NCBI GenBank assembly: GCA_003152695.1
Contig: PMAT01000090.1
Span: 55,048 to 119,047 of the forward strand
Direction of reading: 5' to 3'
From: Acidobacteriaceae bacterium
GTDB taxonomy: Bacteria; Acidobacteriota; Terriglobia; Terriglobales; Acidobacteriaceae
Length of the DNA stretch: 64,000 nt
Part shown: positions 1 to 7,615 of the stretch, in pieces
How positions within the stretch are numbered: the first letter of the stretch is position 1
Layout of the letters: every line of letters begins with the position of its first letter
Position numbers and translations under genes: made by a program
The notes under the pieces: generated by a model
What the model was told of the DNA's origin: nothing
Database searches by the model: none
The model's input: the letters and a program-made list of their open reading frames with translations, nothing else

Positions 1-917
1 ACGCTGTGATAGGCGAGCAAGCGCTTCAGATCATGCTCCCCGATCGCGTACAGGACACCCAGCAAGCCGGATACGGCGCCTGCGAACAACACCAGATATC
101 CCCACCAGCTGGGGCCGCTGCCGAGAAAGTCAAAAGCGAAGCGGACAAGACCATAAACTGCGGTTTTCAGCATTACGCCCGACATCAAGGCTGACACCGG
201 ACTGGGCGCGATTGGATGCGCTCTGGGCAGCCACAAATGCAGCGGCACAATTCCGGCCTTGGTTCCAAATCCCGCAAATGCCAGCAAGAAGACCGCGGTG
301 CGCAGCAGCGGCGACATCAAGGCTGCGCTAGCCCGCATCTGTGCGAAATTACTGGCGTGCGGCAGGAACAACAGGAAGGCGCCGATGACCGCTGCCGCGC
401 CGGCATGCATCATGACGAGATAGATAAAAATGTTGTGGCGCCGCTGTTCTGAGTCGCCGTCAATCACGATGAGGCCGGCGGAGAACAGAGTCATCAGTTC
501 CCATCCGAACAGAAACGCAAACGGAGTGGAAGCGGTTACGACCAGAACCATCGACGTCAGGAACAGTGGCAAGAGCACCCACAGCCAGTGCCGGCGTGCT
601 CCGGAATAATGGCGTGGGATGTATGAACTGGAAAACAGGATCACGGGCAGGGAGACCGAGCAAATCAGCAACAGAAAAAACGCGCTGAGCCGATCCATGC
701 TGAGCGCGAACGAGAACGAAGCCACTTGAGAAATATCAACCTGGAACCTTTGCCCACGCCAGAACCCAACCGCTGCAACTGCGGTCCCAACGACTAACGA
801 TCCCATTAGCAGTGCGGCAGGGAGGGCGCGCCCCTTCCTCCACCGATGGGACATCAGAGTCACTATGGGGACCGAGAGCATTGCCACCAGGAACGAATTA
901 AAGGCCAACAGCATCAT
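1..917 (-). CDS. hyfB: HyfB/NuoL-like proton-translocating membrane subunit, partial
   Basis: This open frame runs off the left edge, so it is absent from the ORF track; I translated it from the reverse complement. About 305 residues are present. They are strongly hydrophobic with many membrane segments and contain the antiporter-like signature FGTKAGIVPLHLWLPRAHP followed by a SALMSG stretch, as in hydrogenase-4 subunit B and related Mrp/Nuo-type subunits. Such subunits pump ions in membrane-bound [NiFe] hydrogenase-like complexes. An in-frame stop lies about 28 bases upstream, so the start must be one of two adjacent ATG codons (917 or 914). The ArsR-type gene about 100 bp upstream on the same strand probably heads the operon. 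Family membership is well supported. The choice of HyfB over a related Nuo/Mrp paralogue depends on genes beyond the edge. Confidence 0.85.
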   Translation of the reverse strand, partial: MMLLAFNSFLVAMLSVPIVTLMSHRWRKGRALPAALLMGSLVVGTAVAAVGFWRGQRFQVDISQVASFSFALSMDRLSAFFLLLICSVSLPVILFSSSYIPRHYSGARRHWLWVLLPLFLTSMVLVVTASTPFAFLFGWELMTLFSAGLIVIDGDSEQRRHNIFIYLVMMHAGAAAVIGAFLLFLPHASNFAQMRASAALMSPLLRTAVFLLAFAGFGTKAGIVPLHLWLPRAHPIAPSPVSALMSGVMLKTAVYGLVRFAFDFLGSGPSWWGYLVLFAGAVSGLLGVLYAIGEHDLKRLLAYHS

Positions 918-1017
918 CGGGGGAGTCTTCTGTCCGGCTGGCGGTTAGATCGGCACAGGTCAGCATGGAACTCCAAACGCGGCGACTGCTTGCGGTCACC
1001 AGCGACGAACGCGTTGC

Positions 1018-1350
1018 TCACTTCTCCCCCGCCGGGCTGAGTTGAGAAAGGAGATCCCTTATATCTACCAAGTGGTTGTTGAAGACCTGCCGGGCATCGT
1101 CCAGCAAATGAAAGATTGCTCGGTCTGGGACTGAATAATAGACGTTCTGGCCTTCCTTGCGGCCGACTACAATGCTGCTCTTTCGCAAGACTGCAAGTTG
1201 TTGAGAAAGCGTGCTTTGCTCAACTTTAAGACGGGTGCTGAGCTCATTTACTCCGACTTCGCCGGAACGCAGAGCGTCCAGTATTCTGATCCGCATCGGG
1301 TGCGCCAGGGCCTTGAAAAACTCGGCCGTGAATTGTGGTAACTCAGGCAT
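1018..1350 (-). CDS. ArsR/SmtB-family transcriptional regulator
   Basis: This 110-residue protein has the compact winged-helix layout of ArsR repressors: an N-terminal helix with FKALAHPMRIRILDAL, a recognition helix region VEQSTLSQQLAVLRKSSIV, and a wing GRKEGQNVYYSV. I see no cysteine cluster of the classical arsenic or cadmium type, so the inducer cannot be read from sequence. It is the first gene before the HyfB-like subunit on the same strand and probably controls that complex and itself. There is no Shine-Dalgarno motif before the ATG at 1350. The start lies instead in an AT-rich dyad. The fold assignment is secure; the signal sensed is unknown. Confidence 0.9.
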   Translation of the reverse strand: MPELPQFTAEFFKALAHPMRIRILDALRSGEVGVNELSTRLKVEQSTLSQQLAVLRKSSIVVGRKEGQNVYYSVPDRAIFHLLDDARQVFNNHLVDIRDLLSQLSPAGEK

Positions 1351-1385
1351 ATCTATATGTTGCTATATTTGCATATTGGATGATA
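1344..1385 (-). promoter_or_regulatory. AT-rich dyad overlapping the arsR-like start (candidate autorepression operator)
   Basis: Immediately upstream of the regulator's ATG the sequence is built from repeated ATAT blocks (TATAGCAACATATA within a longer AT-rich stretch), unlike the GC-rich surroundings. ArsR-family proteins typically bind AT-rich imperfect inverted repeats near their own start. A TTGTGA/CATATT pair with 18-bp spacing a little further upstream could be the promoter. Operator function is inferred. Confidence 0.5.
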
Positions 1386-1505
1386 CTAAATCAATATGAA
1401 TTGCATCTGTGCCTCGTCACAATCCTGTCCGGCTTTGAAATCAATAACTTCGCAGGGCAGCCGACAAGCGGGTCTGCTATAACTTTGTTGCCATGTTTGA
1501 CCTCT

Positions 1506-1533
1506 TATGGTCAAAAAACTCATCTTCGCTTCC
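1506..1533. repeat. Copy A of a 27/28-bp direct repeat
   Basis: The sequence reads TATGGTCAAAAAACTCATC continuing to TTCGCTTCC, and recurs at 2353-2379 with one A fewer in the A-run. On the minus strand it can be read as GSEDEF. The surrounding 1477-1776 ORFs on both strands look like shadows of a non-coding dispersed repeat rather than genes. Confidence 0.6.
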
Positions 1534-1729
1534 GTTTTTAAGCAAAAATCGTTGCACCGCTCTTGTGATGCCGGCGGCCGACTTTAGACTGGACCACCCA
1601 GCACGCGAGCCTTTCCGGGCATCCGGGATGCGTATAGAGGCGGACCCGCACATGCCTTCCATTTCGACAGGAAATCCACCGACCTTGAATCGTGCTGCGA
1701 AAAATGGACAAAGAGACGCTTCTCCCCAA

Positions 1730-2338
1730 CTAGGTGGCCGTGTTCCTATTATTGGTCCGTGAGTTTGCAAATCCAATCTTGTTCGTCACAACGCGAAATG
1801 TTTTAAACGCGAGGCGTGCTTTCACGATATGAACGGGGCCGATGTAGCCGCCGATCGCTGCTTCGATTTTGCTTCTTGGAATTTCGCAGAGTGGGCCTAC
1901 TATCACCTCTCGCAATTGGATCTTTTCGTCGAAATCATAGAAGAAAAGACCTGTAGCCTGGTCGCGGGTGTCGAGCCGGAACCAACCCCGCCACTCTTCT
2001 TCATAATTCCAGTCCCGATATTTCGTAAAAAGCAACTTTTGTATTGCGGCTTCTGTTAGCGGAAACCGCAGCGGTGTGCGTGAGGCAACGTATTGAACAG
2101 CCTTAATGCTATTGTCGGGCACATCGAATCCAAGGCAAATGCCACGATGGCGGTCGGCATAATGGCTCCACAGAACAGGGTTGTGCCAGTGCAGGCAAAA
2201 ACAAAGCATCCCATACTTCTCTGCCATCTCAGCCTTCCATTTCCGCAAGTCTCTGCGCAGCTCCTTGTCACCCTGGGCTGTGCACCAAAGCTCAAATGGG
2301 TCGTTCAGTTTGTCGGTAGGTTCGCATGATGAAGCATT
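1730..2338 (-). pseudogene. DUF2971-family gene remnant, 5' truncated
   Basis: The conserved DUF2971 core is clear: KLNDPFEL, then MLCFCLHWHNPVLWSHYA and GICLGFDV, with YEEEWR further on. The readable frame begins just after an in-frame TAG and has no ATG. The ORF-track start at 2248 is an internal TTG that would remove the LNDPFE motif. Full-length members are usually noticeably longer and have an N-terminal segment before LNDPFE, which is missing here. The missing end abuts repeat copy B, which suggests truncation by insertion or recombination. DUF2971 proteins have no firmly established function and are common in accessory regions. I judge this a decayed gene; a shortened product from the TTG cannot be excluded. 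Confidence 0.7.
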
Positions 2339-2352
2339 CTAACGGGTACCCG

Positions 2353-2379
2353 TATGGTCAAAAACTCATCTTCGCTTCC
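2353..2379. repeat. Copy B of the 27/28-bp direct repeat
   Basis: This is the second copy of the 1506-1533 sequence, 847 bp downstream. On the minus strand the reading continues as GSEDEFLTIRVPVRMLHHAN and ends at a stop near 2305, exactly where the DUF2971 homology starts. From memory, such tails recur on small hypothetical ORFs in acidobacterial genomes. That suggests a dispersed element and is not verified here. Confidence 0.55.
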
Positions 2380-2810
2380 AAGGAAGGGGAGTTTACCCGA
2401 CCGAAGGCTCATGCCGCTTCCCGCTCATAGTACTTCAGCAGACCACCCAGTCGTTCCTTGCAACGCCCCATTCCGTTATCCCCGCTCGCCCCTCCATTCG
2501 GCAAGGGGAACAGGAGCCGGTTCTGCTCGGACAAGATAGGAACCTTAATCGTCCACCGCCGGGCGATGATAGATCAGCTGTACGTCGCAAAAACTGGGTG
2601 CCAACAAGCTATCGGCTCACTGTTGCGAATAAGCCCCGATCTGCTTGAGCGATACCTCACACACGTTAGAGATAGCGGAATCGAATTGCTTCGCTCCGCG
2701 GGTAACACGTGGCTCTGACTCGCCTTCAGTAACCAATCAAAGCCTTGAGTCTCCCTCATCCAATAGGCCAACGCAACGACCAGTTGTCGAAGCAGCATCA
2801 CAACCCCCAT
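2380..2810. other. Gene-poor accessory stretch, no recognisable gene
   Basis: Short ORFs on both strands (for example 2458-2718 plus) show no recognisable motif or ribosome-binding site. The stretch lies between two gene relics and is best read as decayed mobile DNA. Confidence 0.5.
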
Positions 2811-3014
2811 TCAGGCAGTCGGGGCAGACGGTGCCCGATCTAGGATTCGCTTAACCTGTGCGCTGCTCCATGTGCCACCCTTCGATGCTGGGACGCCGCG
2901 CTTGTTCAACTCGCTGGCAATCGCCCTGAGAGTGGTGAACCCGGCCTGCTTGACCTCAGCAATGACGGGCGCGAGGTCTGCCGCACGTTCGTTTGCCTTC
3001 TGGGTTCGGACTGC
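2811..3014 (-). pseudogene. C-terminal fragment of a serine recombinase/resolvase
   Basis: The frame is open from an in-frame TGA at 3015-3017 down to TGA at 2811 and has no start codon, so it is not in the ORF track. Its 67 residues include LRAIASELNKRGVPASKGGT and WSSAQVKRIL, the characteristic C-terminal helix-turn-helix region of serine site-specific recombinases. The catalytic serine domain is missing. It is therefore a dead stub. It supports past integration of a mobile element in this interval. Confidence 0.75.
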
Positions 3015-3034
3015 TCAGCGAATGTCTAGCGAAA

Positions 3035-3058
3035 CCTTGGGCTGAAAACCCAAAGGTC
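3035..3058 (+). repeat. Degenerate anticodon-arm-like hairpin
   Basis: The stem TTGGG / CCCAA encloses a seven-base loop CTGAAAA and is followed by AGGTC. This is the arrangement of an initiator-tRNA anticodon arm with a mutated loop (CTCATAA expected). It shares AACCCAAAGGTCA with the tRNA-like 3' half 120 bp downstream, so the pair may be the outer and inner copies of an old attachment site. The match is short and the interpretation tentative. Confidence 0.35.
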
Positions 3059-3166
3059 AAATCAGGTACACAGAAGTACACAACTGAGTGTGCTGAGGGT
3101 TCCTGAGGGTACCTGAAGGCTACCGTCCGTGCCTTAGTTTGCTTACGTTTAACATTTCACCGTCAT

Positions 3167-3211
3167 CTCATAACCCAAAGGTCAGTGATTTCAAATCCAT
3201 CCCCGCAACCA
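3167..3211 (+). tRNA. 3' half of an initiator tRNA-Met-like sequence (remnant, possible att site)
   Basis: From the anticodon loop CTCATAA through CCCAAAGGTC and TTCAAATC to the terminal CCCCGCAACCA, the sequence follows the 3' half of bacterial initiator tRNA-Met. The T-stem no longer pairs properly, and no matching 5' half (an acceptor strand such as TGCGGGG) lies upstream, so it is not a functional tRNA. Integrating elements often use and duplicate the 3' half of a tRNA gene, and the nearby recombinase stub fits that. The homology is visible; the attachment-site role is inferred. Confidence 0.5.
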
Positions 3212-3388
3212 ACCCAATCACAGAGGACTTGGAACCTCCGCCCTTCTAGTCCTGCGGTTGACCTGCCGATTCACTGCAGAATAATTCGAACTTGCTGCAA
3301 CGTAATTCAAACATTACTGCAGTTGAATTCCAACAATTCCAGCCACCGCAGGTTCGGACAAGAGCGCATCTCCGTGTAGAATCAAGCC
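3212..3388 (+). other. Intergenic region before the Hfq-like gene
   Basis: This AT-richer stretch carries repeated TAATTCnAAC-type words around 3280-3335, which may form part of the promoter region of the hfq-like operon. No confident -35/-10 pair or terminator could be assigned. Confidence 0.35.
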
Positions 3389-3715
3389 ATGGCTTTCCAC
3401 GAATCCAGCAACGACGGCAACTCGCGCAAAGGCAAGTCTCCACCGCCTGACGACACTCGCCAGGAAGCCGCTTATCTCAAGATGCTGGGCGAAGAACAGC
3501 GTCCCGTTCGCATCAAGCTGATGGACGGCGACGCTGTTCGCGGCTGGATCGAGTATTACGACCGCCGCATGGTGCGCTTGACCCGCGAGGGAGCGCCTAA
3601 CCTGTTCATCTTCAAGCACGAGATTGCCTACATCGCGGAAGACAGTGGACGCAAGCCGCGTCCGGAGGGCCCCGCCTCGGCCAGGAATGGCAGCTCGGCC
3701 CGCGGTCCAGAATGA
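3389..3715 (+). CDS. hfq: Hfq-like RNA chaperone (Sm-fold)
   Basis: The central part, about residues 37-80, has an Sm-fold pattern: VRIKLMDGDAVRGWIEYYD (Sm1) and a following LFIFKHEIAYIAE resembling the Hfq Sm2 YKHA segment. Hfq hexamers bind small RNAs and mRNAs in the cytoplasm. The protein has charged, disordered-looking N- and C-terminal tails and is 108 residues long, longer than the minimal 70-80-residue Sm core. The stop codon overlaps the ATG of the inositol-phosphatase gene (ATGA), so the two are translationally coupled. The Sm2 motif is divergent, so it may be an Hfq-related LSm protein rather than a strict Hfq orthologue. Confidence 0.75.
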   Translation: MAFHESSNDGNSRKGKSPPPDDTRQEAAYLKMLGEEQRPVRIKLMDGDAVRGWIEYYDRRMVRLTREGAPNLFIFKHEIAYIAEDSGRKPRPEGPASARNGSSARGPE

Positions 3716-4596
3716 CGCACTACCTGCCAGAAGTGGAAGCGATTGCCCGCGAAGCCGGGGCGCTGCTCATGGGCTACTTCGCCGGCCACGTTACCATCGA
3801 GTACAAAGGCGACGTCGATCTGGTGACCGAGGCCGACCGCGCCTCGGAAAAAATGATTGTGGAGCGCTTGCGCTCGCGCTGGCCGGAACACGGCATTGTC
3901 GGCGAAGAGGGCGCCCGCAGCGCTCCCGACGCCGACTATCGCTGGTACATCGATCCCCTCGACGGCACGACTAACTTTGCCCACGGCTTTCCCGTATTCT
4001 GCGTCTCGATTGGGCTGGTGCGCAACGCCACCCCAACAAGCGGAAAATCGGCGCTTGTTGGGGACCCCGGTGAAAAAGACGAGCAACTCGAGGTCGGCGT
4101 ACTTTACGATCCGACCCGCGACGAGATGTTCTCTGCGCAGCGCGGCCAGGGCGCGACCCTGAACGGCAAACCGATCCACGTTTCCCAAACCAAGACGCTG
4201 GCGGAATCAATCCTCGGCACCGGCTTTCCCAGCTACAAGCGGCACAAGAATCCCGACATTCACTTTTATCACCAGATCACGTTGCGCTCGCACGGCTTGC
4301 GGCGCGCCGGATCGGCGGCCCTCGACTTGGCCAACGTCGCCTGCGGGCGCTACGACGGCTTCTGGGAATTCAATCTGAATCCGTGGGACACGGCCGCGGG
4401 CGCGCTTTTGGTCCAAGAAGCCGGCGGACGCGTGACCCGCTTTGACGGTGCGCCGTTTCGCCTCGATAGCCGCGAAGTATTGGCGACGAATGGACTCATC
4501 CATCAGGAGCTAATCACGAACTTTGCGGAAATCTTCGCCGGACGCGGGCTGGAGCCGCTACCGTCGCCGGTGGAGTACGCCAAGTCGCACAGCTAG
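3712..4596 (+). CDS. suhB: Inositol monophosphatase family protein (SuhB-like)
   Basis: The metal-binding motifs of the family are in order: GDVDLVTEAD, GEEG, WYIDPLDGTTNFAHGFP and the C-terminal NPWDTAAGALLVQEAGG. These Mg-dependent phosphatases hydrolyse inositol-1-phosphate or similar sugar phosphates; SuhB also acts with rRNA transcription complexes in some bacteria. The 294-residue length is slightly above the usual 260-270. The excess is a segment after residue 105 (TPTSGKSALVGDPGEKDEQ) that interrupts the normal GLVRN-to-LEVGVLYDP connection and is encoded by a palindromic element. The start overlaps the hfq-like stop codon. The catalytic residues are intact and I expect an active enzyme. 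Substrate identity cannot be read. Confidence 0.92.
   Translation: MTHYLPEVEAIAREAGALLMGYFAGHVTIEYKGDVDLVTEADRASEKMIVERLRSRWPEHGIVGEEGARSAPDADYRWYIDPLDGTTNFAHGFPVFCVSIGLVRNATPTSGKSALVGDPGEKDEQLEVGVLYDPTRDEMFSAQRGQGATLNGKPIHVSQTKTLAESILGTGFPSYKRHKNPDIHFYHQITLRSHGLRRAGSAALDLANVACGRYDGFWEFNLNPWDTAAGALLVQEAGGRVTRFDGAPFRLDSREVLATNGLIHQELITNFAEIFAGRGLEPLPSPVEYAKSHS
4031..4063 (+). repeat. Perfect 12-bp inverted repeat inserted in frame in suhB
   Basis: CCCCAACAAGCG and CGCTTGTTGGGG are exact inverse complements separated by nine bases. The stem coincides with the extra peptide in the phosphatase. Such a stem in coding DNA, positioned at a family-specific loop, looks like a small palindromic element captured in frame. 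Confidence 0.75.
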
Positions 4597-4777
4597 CTTA
4601 TGCGTGCGTTCTGCTGACAACCATCCTTAATTGAACACTACCGTCCGCGCCCAGGCGCGCTCTCGCTGCGTCCATCGTTTCAGCCGCAGGGACCCGCGTA
4701 ACTATCGAATTTTCGTCTAGTTTCGTCAGCTACTCTCGACTACAATTTCGCCAAGCCTAATACCTAGAGGTGCACTT

Positions 4778-5287
4778 ATGTATCGAGTTGCGATTTGCGC
4801 AATCTTCGTCGCCCTTTGTCTAGCTTCCTTTCCTATCCTGGCGGAGGACAACGCGGGTCCTCACGTATGTGTTGGCGTGCTAGAGGGTGCTGGGGGCCGA
4901 ATCTCCGGTACAGTGGCCCGAGATACCTTAATCAAGTACCTCAACAAGCAGAAGAAGCCGCAGCTTACTGCCGTTCCGCTGGTGTCCTTCCTTCCGAATG
5001 AGGCCTTGACCGAGGCCAAGCAGAAGGCCTGCGAGTACGTGGTCACCACGAATCTGGTGGAGACCCACACCGAGTCAGCTTACCCACCCGGCGTGAACCC
5101 AAACGCAGCTAGCGTCCCTAACTTTTTTGTGACGACCAGCTACAAGTTGAACAAAGTGAGTGACGGGGCCGAGGTCTCGAGCGGTTCTTTCAAGGCGCAG
5201 GACACAGGCTCGATCCAGAATGCTATTGGCTTCACCCTGAACAAGATGGCGGCAAAGGTGGACGGCGCAATCAAGGGCGCGAAATAG
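4778..5287 (+). CDS. Secreted hypothetical protein
   Basis: This 169-residue protein begins with a typical signal peptide (hydrophobic AICAIFVALCLASFPILAE, cleavage likely after residue 22) and is therefore exported. The mature part carries two cysteines (CVGV and KACEYVVT), which could form one disulfide, and has no membrane segment. The reading CEYVVTTNLVETHT and the even alpha/beta composition suggest a small globular periplasmic domain. A purine-rich AGAGGTG precedes the ATG. It stands alone between the SuhB-like gene and the aconitase-family gene. I do not recognise a characterised family. Confidence 0.75.
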   Translation: MYRVAICAIFVALCLASFPILAEDNAGPHVCVGVLEGAGGRISGTVARDTLIKYLNKQKKPQLTAVPLVSFLPNEALTEAKQKACEYVVTTNLVETHTESAYPPGVNPNAASVPNFFVTTSYKLNKVSDGAEVSSGSFKAQDTGSIQNAIGFTLNKMAAKVDGAIKGAK

Positions 5288-5405
5288 CCGGTCGCTGGGC
5301 GTCAGACCGATTCGAGATGTGCTGGCGGTTTTGGGCCCCGTGCATCGTCTCGAACGAAAGTTCGGGGTTGCGTTCGGGCCGCTGTTTCTGCGGTAAAATC
5401 ACTCG

Positions 5406-7442
5406 GTGAACAACTCGCTGTTGAACCGCACCGTTGCCAAGCGCCCCGACATGGTCCGTCTCCAGGGCCGCATTCTGTTCCTTACCGAAGATCCCGAGCT
5501 CATCAAGCGCCAGCTTGCTGGCGAAGACCTCCCCTGGGACACGCAACATCCCGAGCGCAATCCCAAGTTGCGCGACGACATCTCCACCGACGAAATTACG
5601 CCGGCGCACATCTGCTTTTTCTTCGACGAGACGCTGGGCGAATTTCCCTACACCGGCCTGAAGTGCGGCAATGAAACGCCGATCAAGCGCGGGGATGTGA
5701 AGCGCAGCGGCTTCGTGTGTGCGGTGAGCGGCAAGCGGCGCGGTAAAGGATCGAGCCGCGAACAATCGCCCTACGCCGAGATGTCGGCCGGCATCAAGCT
5801 GGTGATCGCGGAAAACATTGAGCGCATCTACAAGCAGAATTGCCAAAACCTGGGTGTGCTGACCTCGACCGAGTTTGGATTGATCGACAAGATCCGCCGG
5901 GGCGAAGAAATTCCGCTGACGGAGTTTACCCGGGGCGAAGACGAGATCACTCGCCAGGTGATCGAGTACGGCGGCCTGTTTCCGTTCAACGTCGCCCGCT
6001 TGCAGGGCAAGGTATTTCTGCCGCCGATCCAGACTAAGCCGCGCCCCATGACCATCGCGGAGAAAATTTTCGCGCGCCACATGGTGCACGGCGCCAATCA
6101 GGTTGGAGTCGAGGCGGTAAAGCCCGGCGACACTGGATTCGCGCGCACTGATCTGCGCTTCAGTCACGAATACGTCACGCCCATGGCGGCCATTTTCTTC
6201 GAGCACTTTCTGGGCAAGGACGCGCCGGTCACCGACGCCGGCACCATCCTGTTCTTCCGCGATCACCTGACTTTCCTTGATGAAGTGCTGTCGGAAGAAA
6301 AGCGCAAGATGGGACTGCTGGACCTGGCGACCCAGTTGAAGCTAAAGCAGGAAGACTTCGCCAAATCGCGCGGCATCAAGCTGCACGGCGAGTTGCGCGA
6401 TCGCAAAGGCTCGGAAGGCATCTGCCATTCCATCGTGACCGAGAGCTATGCGCTGCCCGGGCAGCTCAATGTCGGCTCCGATTCACACACGCCGCACGTT
6501 GGCGCAATGGGCTGCGTGGCCTTCGGCATCGGCACTACCGATGTTTTCAATTCCTGGTTCACCAAAGACGTGCGCGTGAAAGTTCCGGAGTCGGTGAAGG
6601 TGGTCATTCGCGGCAAGAAGCGCGAGAACGTCACCGCCAAAGATTTCATCCTGAAGCTGCTCTCCCTGGAGCACATCCGACACGGGCATGCCTTGGCGAA
6701 GGTCATCGAGTATTCCGGTGAGGCCATCGAGGCCCTGGGCGTGGACGAACGCGCCACCATGACCAACATGGCGGCGGAGATCGGCGGATTTACCGGCATC
6801 GTGGCGCCCGATCAGAAGGTGGTTGACTTCCTGATGGAACGGCGCGGCATGAGCGAGAACGAAGCTGCAACGCTGATTGAAGACCTGTACAGCGATCCCG
6901 ACGCGCACTACGCGCATGTGATCGAACTCGACGCCGCGGAAATCTATCCCATGGTGGCGACCCCTGGCGATCCCGGCAACGGCAAGTTCGTGCGCGAACT
7001 GAATACGCCGGTCCCGGTGGAGATCGCCTACGGGGGCACCTGCACCGCCGGCAAGAACGAAGACATGGACATGTACGCGCGCGTGCTCAGCGATGCCTTG
7101 AAGCAAGGCAAGAGGGTGGCACAGAACTGCAAGTTCTATCTCCAGTTTGGATCGCAGGAGACGCGCGAATACTGCGTGCGTAAGGGCTACCTCGACGTCT
7201 TCAGCAGGGCCGGCGCGCAGGTGATTGAGCCCAGTTGCGGGGCCTGCATCAACGCCGGACCGGGTGTCTCCACGCGTCCCGACCAGGTGGTCATCAGTGC
7301 ACAGAACCGAAACTTCCCCGGGCGCAGCGGTCCGGGGCAAATGTATCTGGCGAGCCCATTGACCGTGGCGGCCAGCGCCATCGCCGGCTACATCGTCGAG
7401 TACGAACCGGCCAGCGCGCGCGAACCCGCACACGCGGCGTGA
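5406..7442 (+). CDS. Aconitase-family hydratase with swivel domain first
   Basis: The N-terminal fifth carries swivel (LeuD-like) motifs, DDISTDEITPAH and GKRRGKGSSREQSP. The LeuC-like catalytic part follows, starting near MTIAEKIFARH with GSDSHTPHVGAMGC, then GGTCTAGKNEDMDMY and EPSCGACINAGPG, which supply the probable 4Fe-4S cysteines. The enzyme should perform dehydration-rehydration of a tricarboxylic substrate such as aconitate, isopropylmalate or homoaconitate; the exact substrate cannot be fixed. At 678 residues it is shorter than AcnA/AcnB and has the swivel at the front rather than at the end. The track start is GTG at 5406; ATG at 5451 is an alternative. The gene is monocistronic by context. 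Confidence 0.85.
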   Translation: MNNSLLNRTVAKRPDMVRLQGRILFLTEDPELIKRQLAGEDLPWDTQHPERNPKLRDDISTDEITPAHICFFFDETLGEFPYTGLKCGNETPIKRGDVKRSGFVCAVSGKRRGKGSSREQSPYAEMSAGIKLVIAENIERIYKQNCQNLGVLTSTEFGLIDKIRRGEEIPLTEFTRGEDEITRQVIEYGGLFPFNVARLQGKVFLPPIQTKPRPMTIAEKIFARHMVHGANQVGVEAVKPGDTGFARTDLRFSHEYVTPMAAIFFEHFLGKDAPVTDAGTILFFRDHLTFLDEVLSEEKRKMGLLDLATQLKLKQEDFAKSRGIKLHGELRDRKGSEGICHSIVTESYALPGQLNVGSDSHTPHVGAMGCVAFGIGTTDVFNSWFTKDVRVKVPESVKVVIRGKKRENVTAKDFILKLLSLEHIRHGHALAKVIEYSGEAIEALGVDERATMTNMAAEIGGFTGIVAPDQKVVDFLMERRGMSENEAATLIEDLYSDPDAHYAHVIELDAAEIYPMVATPGDPGNGKFVRELNTPVPVEIAYGGTCTAGKNEDMDMYARVLSDALKQGKRVAQNCKFYLQFGSQETREYCVRKGYLDVFSRAGAQVIEPSCGACINAGPGVSTRPDQVVISAQNRNFPGRSGPGQMYLASPLTVAASAIAGYIVEYEPASAREPAHAA

Positions 7443-7482
7443 GCACCAGTAAGAATTTCCTTCGTACCCGGATCAGGATAAG

Positions 7483-7515
7483 CGGTAGTGTCTGAAAACT
7501 TTTCAGGCACTACCG
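7483..7515. repeat. Near-perfect palindrome (16-bp arms, 1-nt spacer)
   Basis: CGGTAGTGTCTGAAAA is followed after one base by TTTTCAGGCACTACCG. The arms differ at one position only. It sits 40 bp after the aconitase stop. It could work as a transcript end structure, although no U-tract follows, or be an element end or operator. Confidence 0.6.
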
Positions 7516-7615
7516 GATAAGCTGAATGCCACACAACTGCGGTTTTTGATACTATCGTAATTATTACTCCGGTCTGATTTACTCCATTCGAGAGGGTTTA
7601 GGGAGACACCGTTTT

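Noticed and set aside
1477-1776. 99- and 89-residue ORFs on both strands
   Set aside because: They overlap fully, have no start signals and look like a dispersed repeat that makes spurious ORFs.
2458-2718. 86-residue ORF in the mobile scar
   Set aside because: It could be a fragment, but no motif or start signal supports it.
3167-3211. Functional tRNA-Met gene
   Set aside because: There is no 5' half and the T-stem does not pair.
5271-6266. 331-residue minus-strand ORF opposite the aconitase-family gene
   Set aside because: It is a shadow: the plus strand has all aconitase motifs, and this reading has no recognisable domain.
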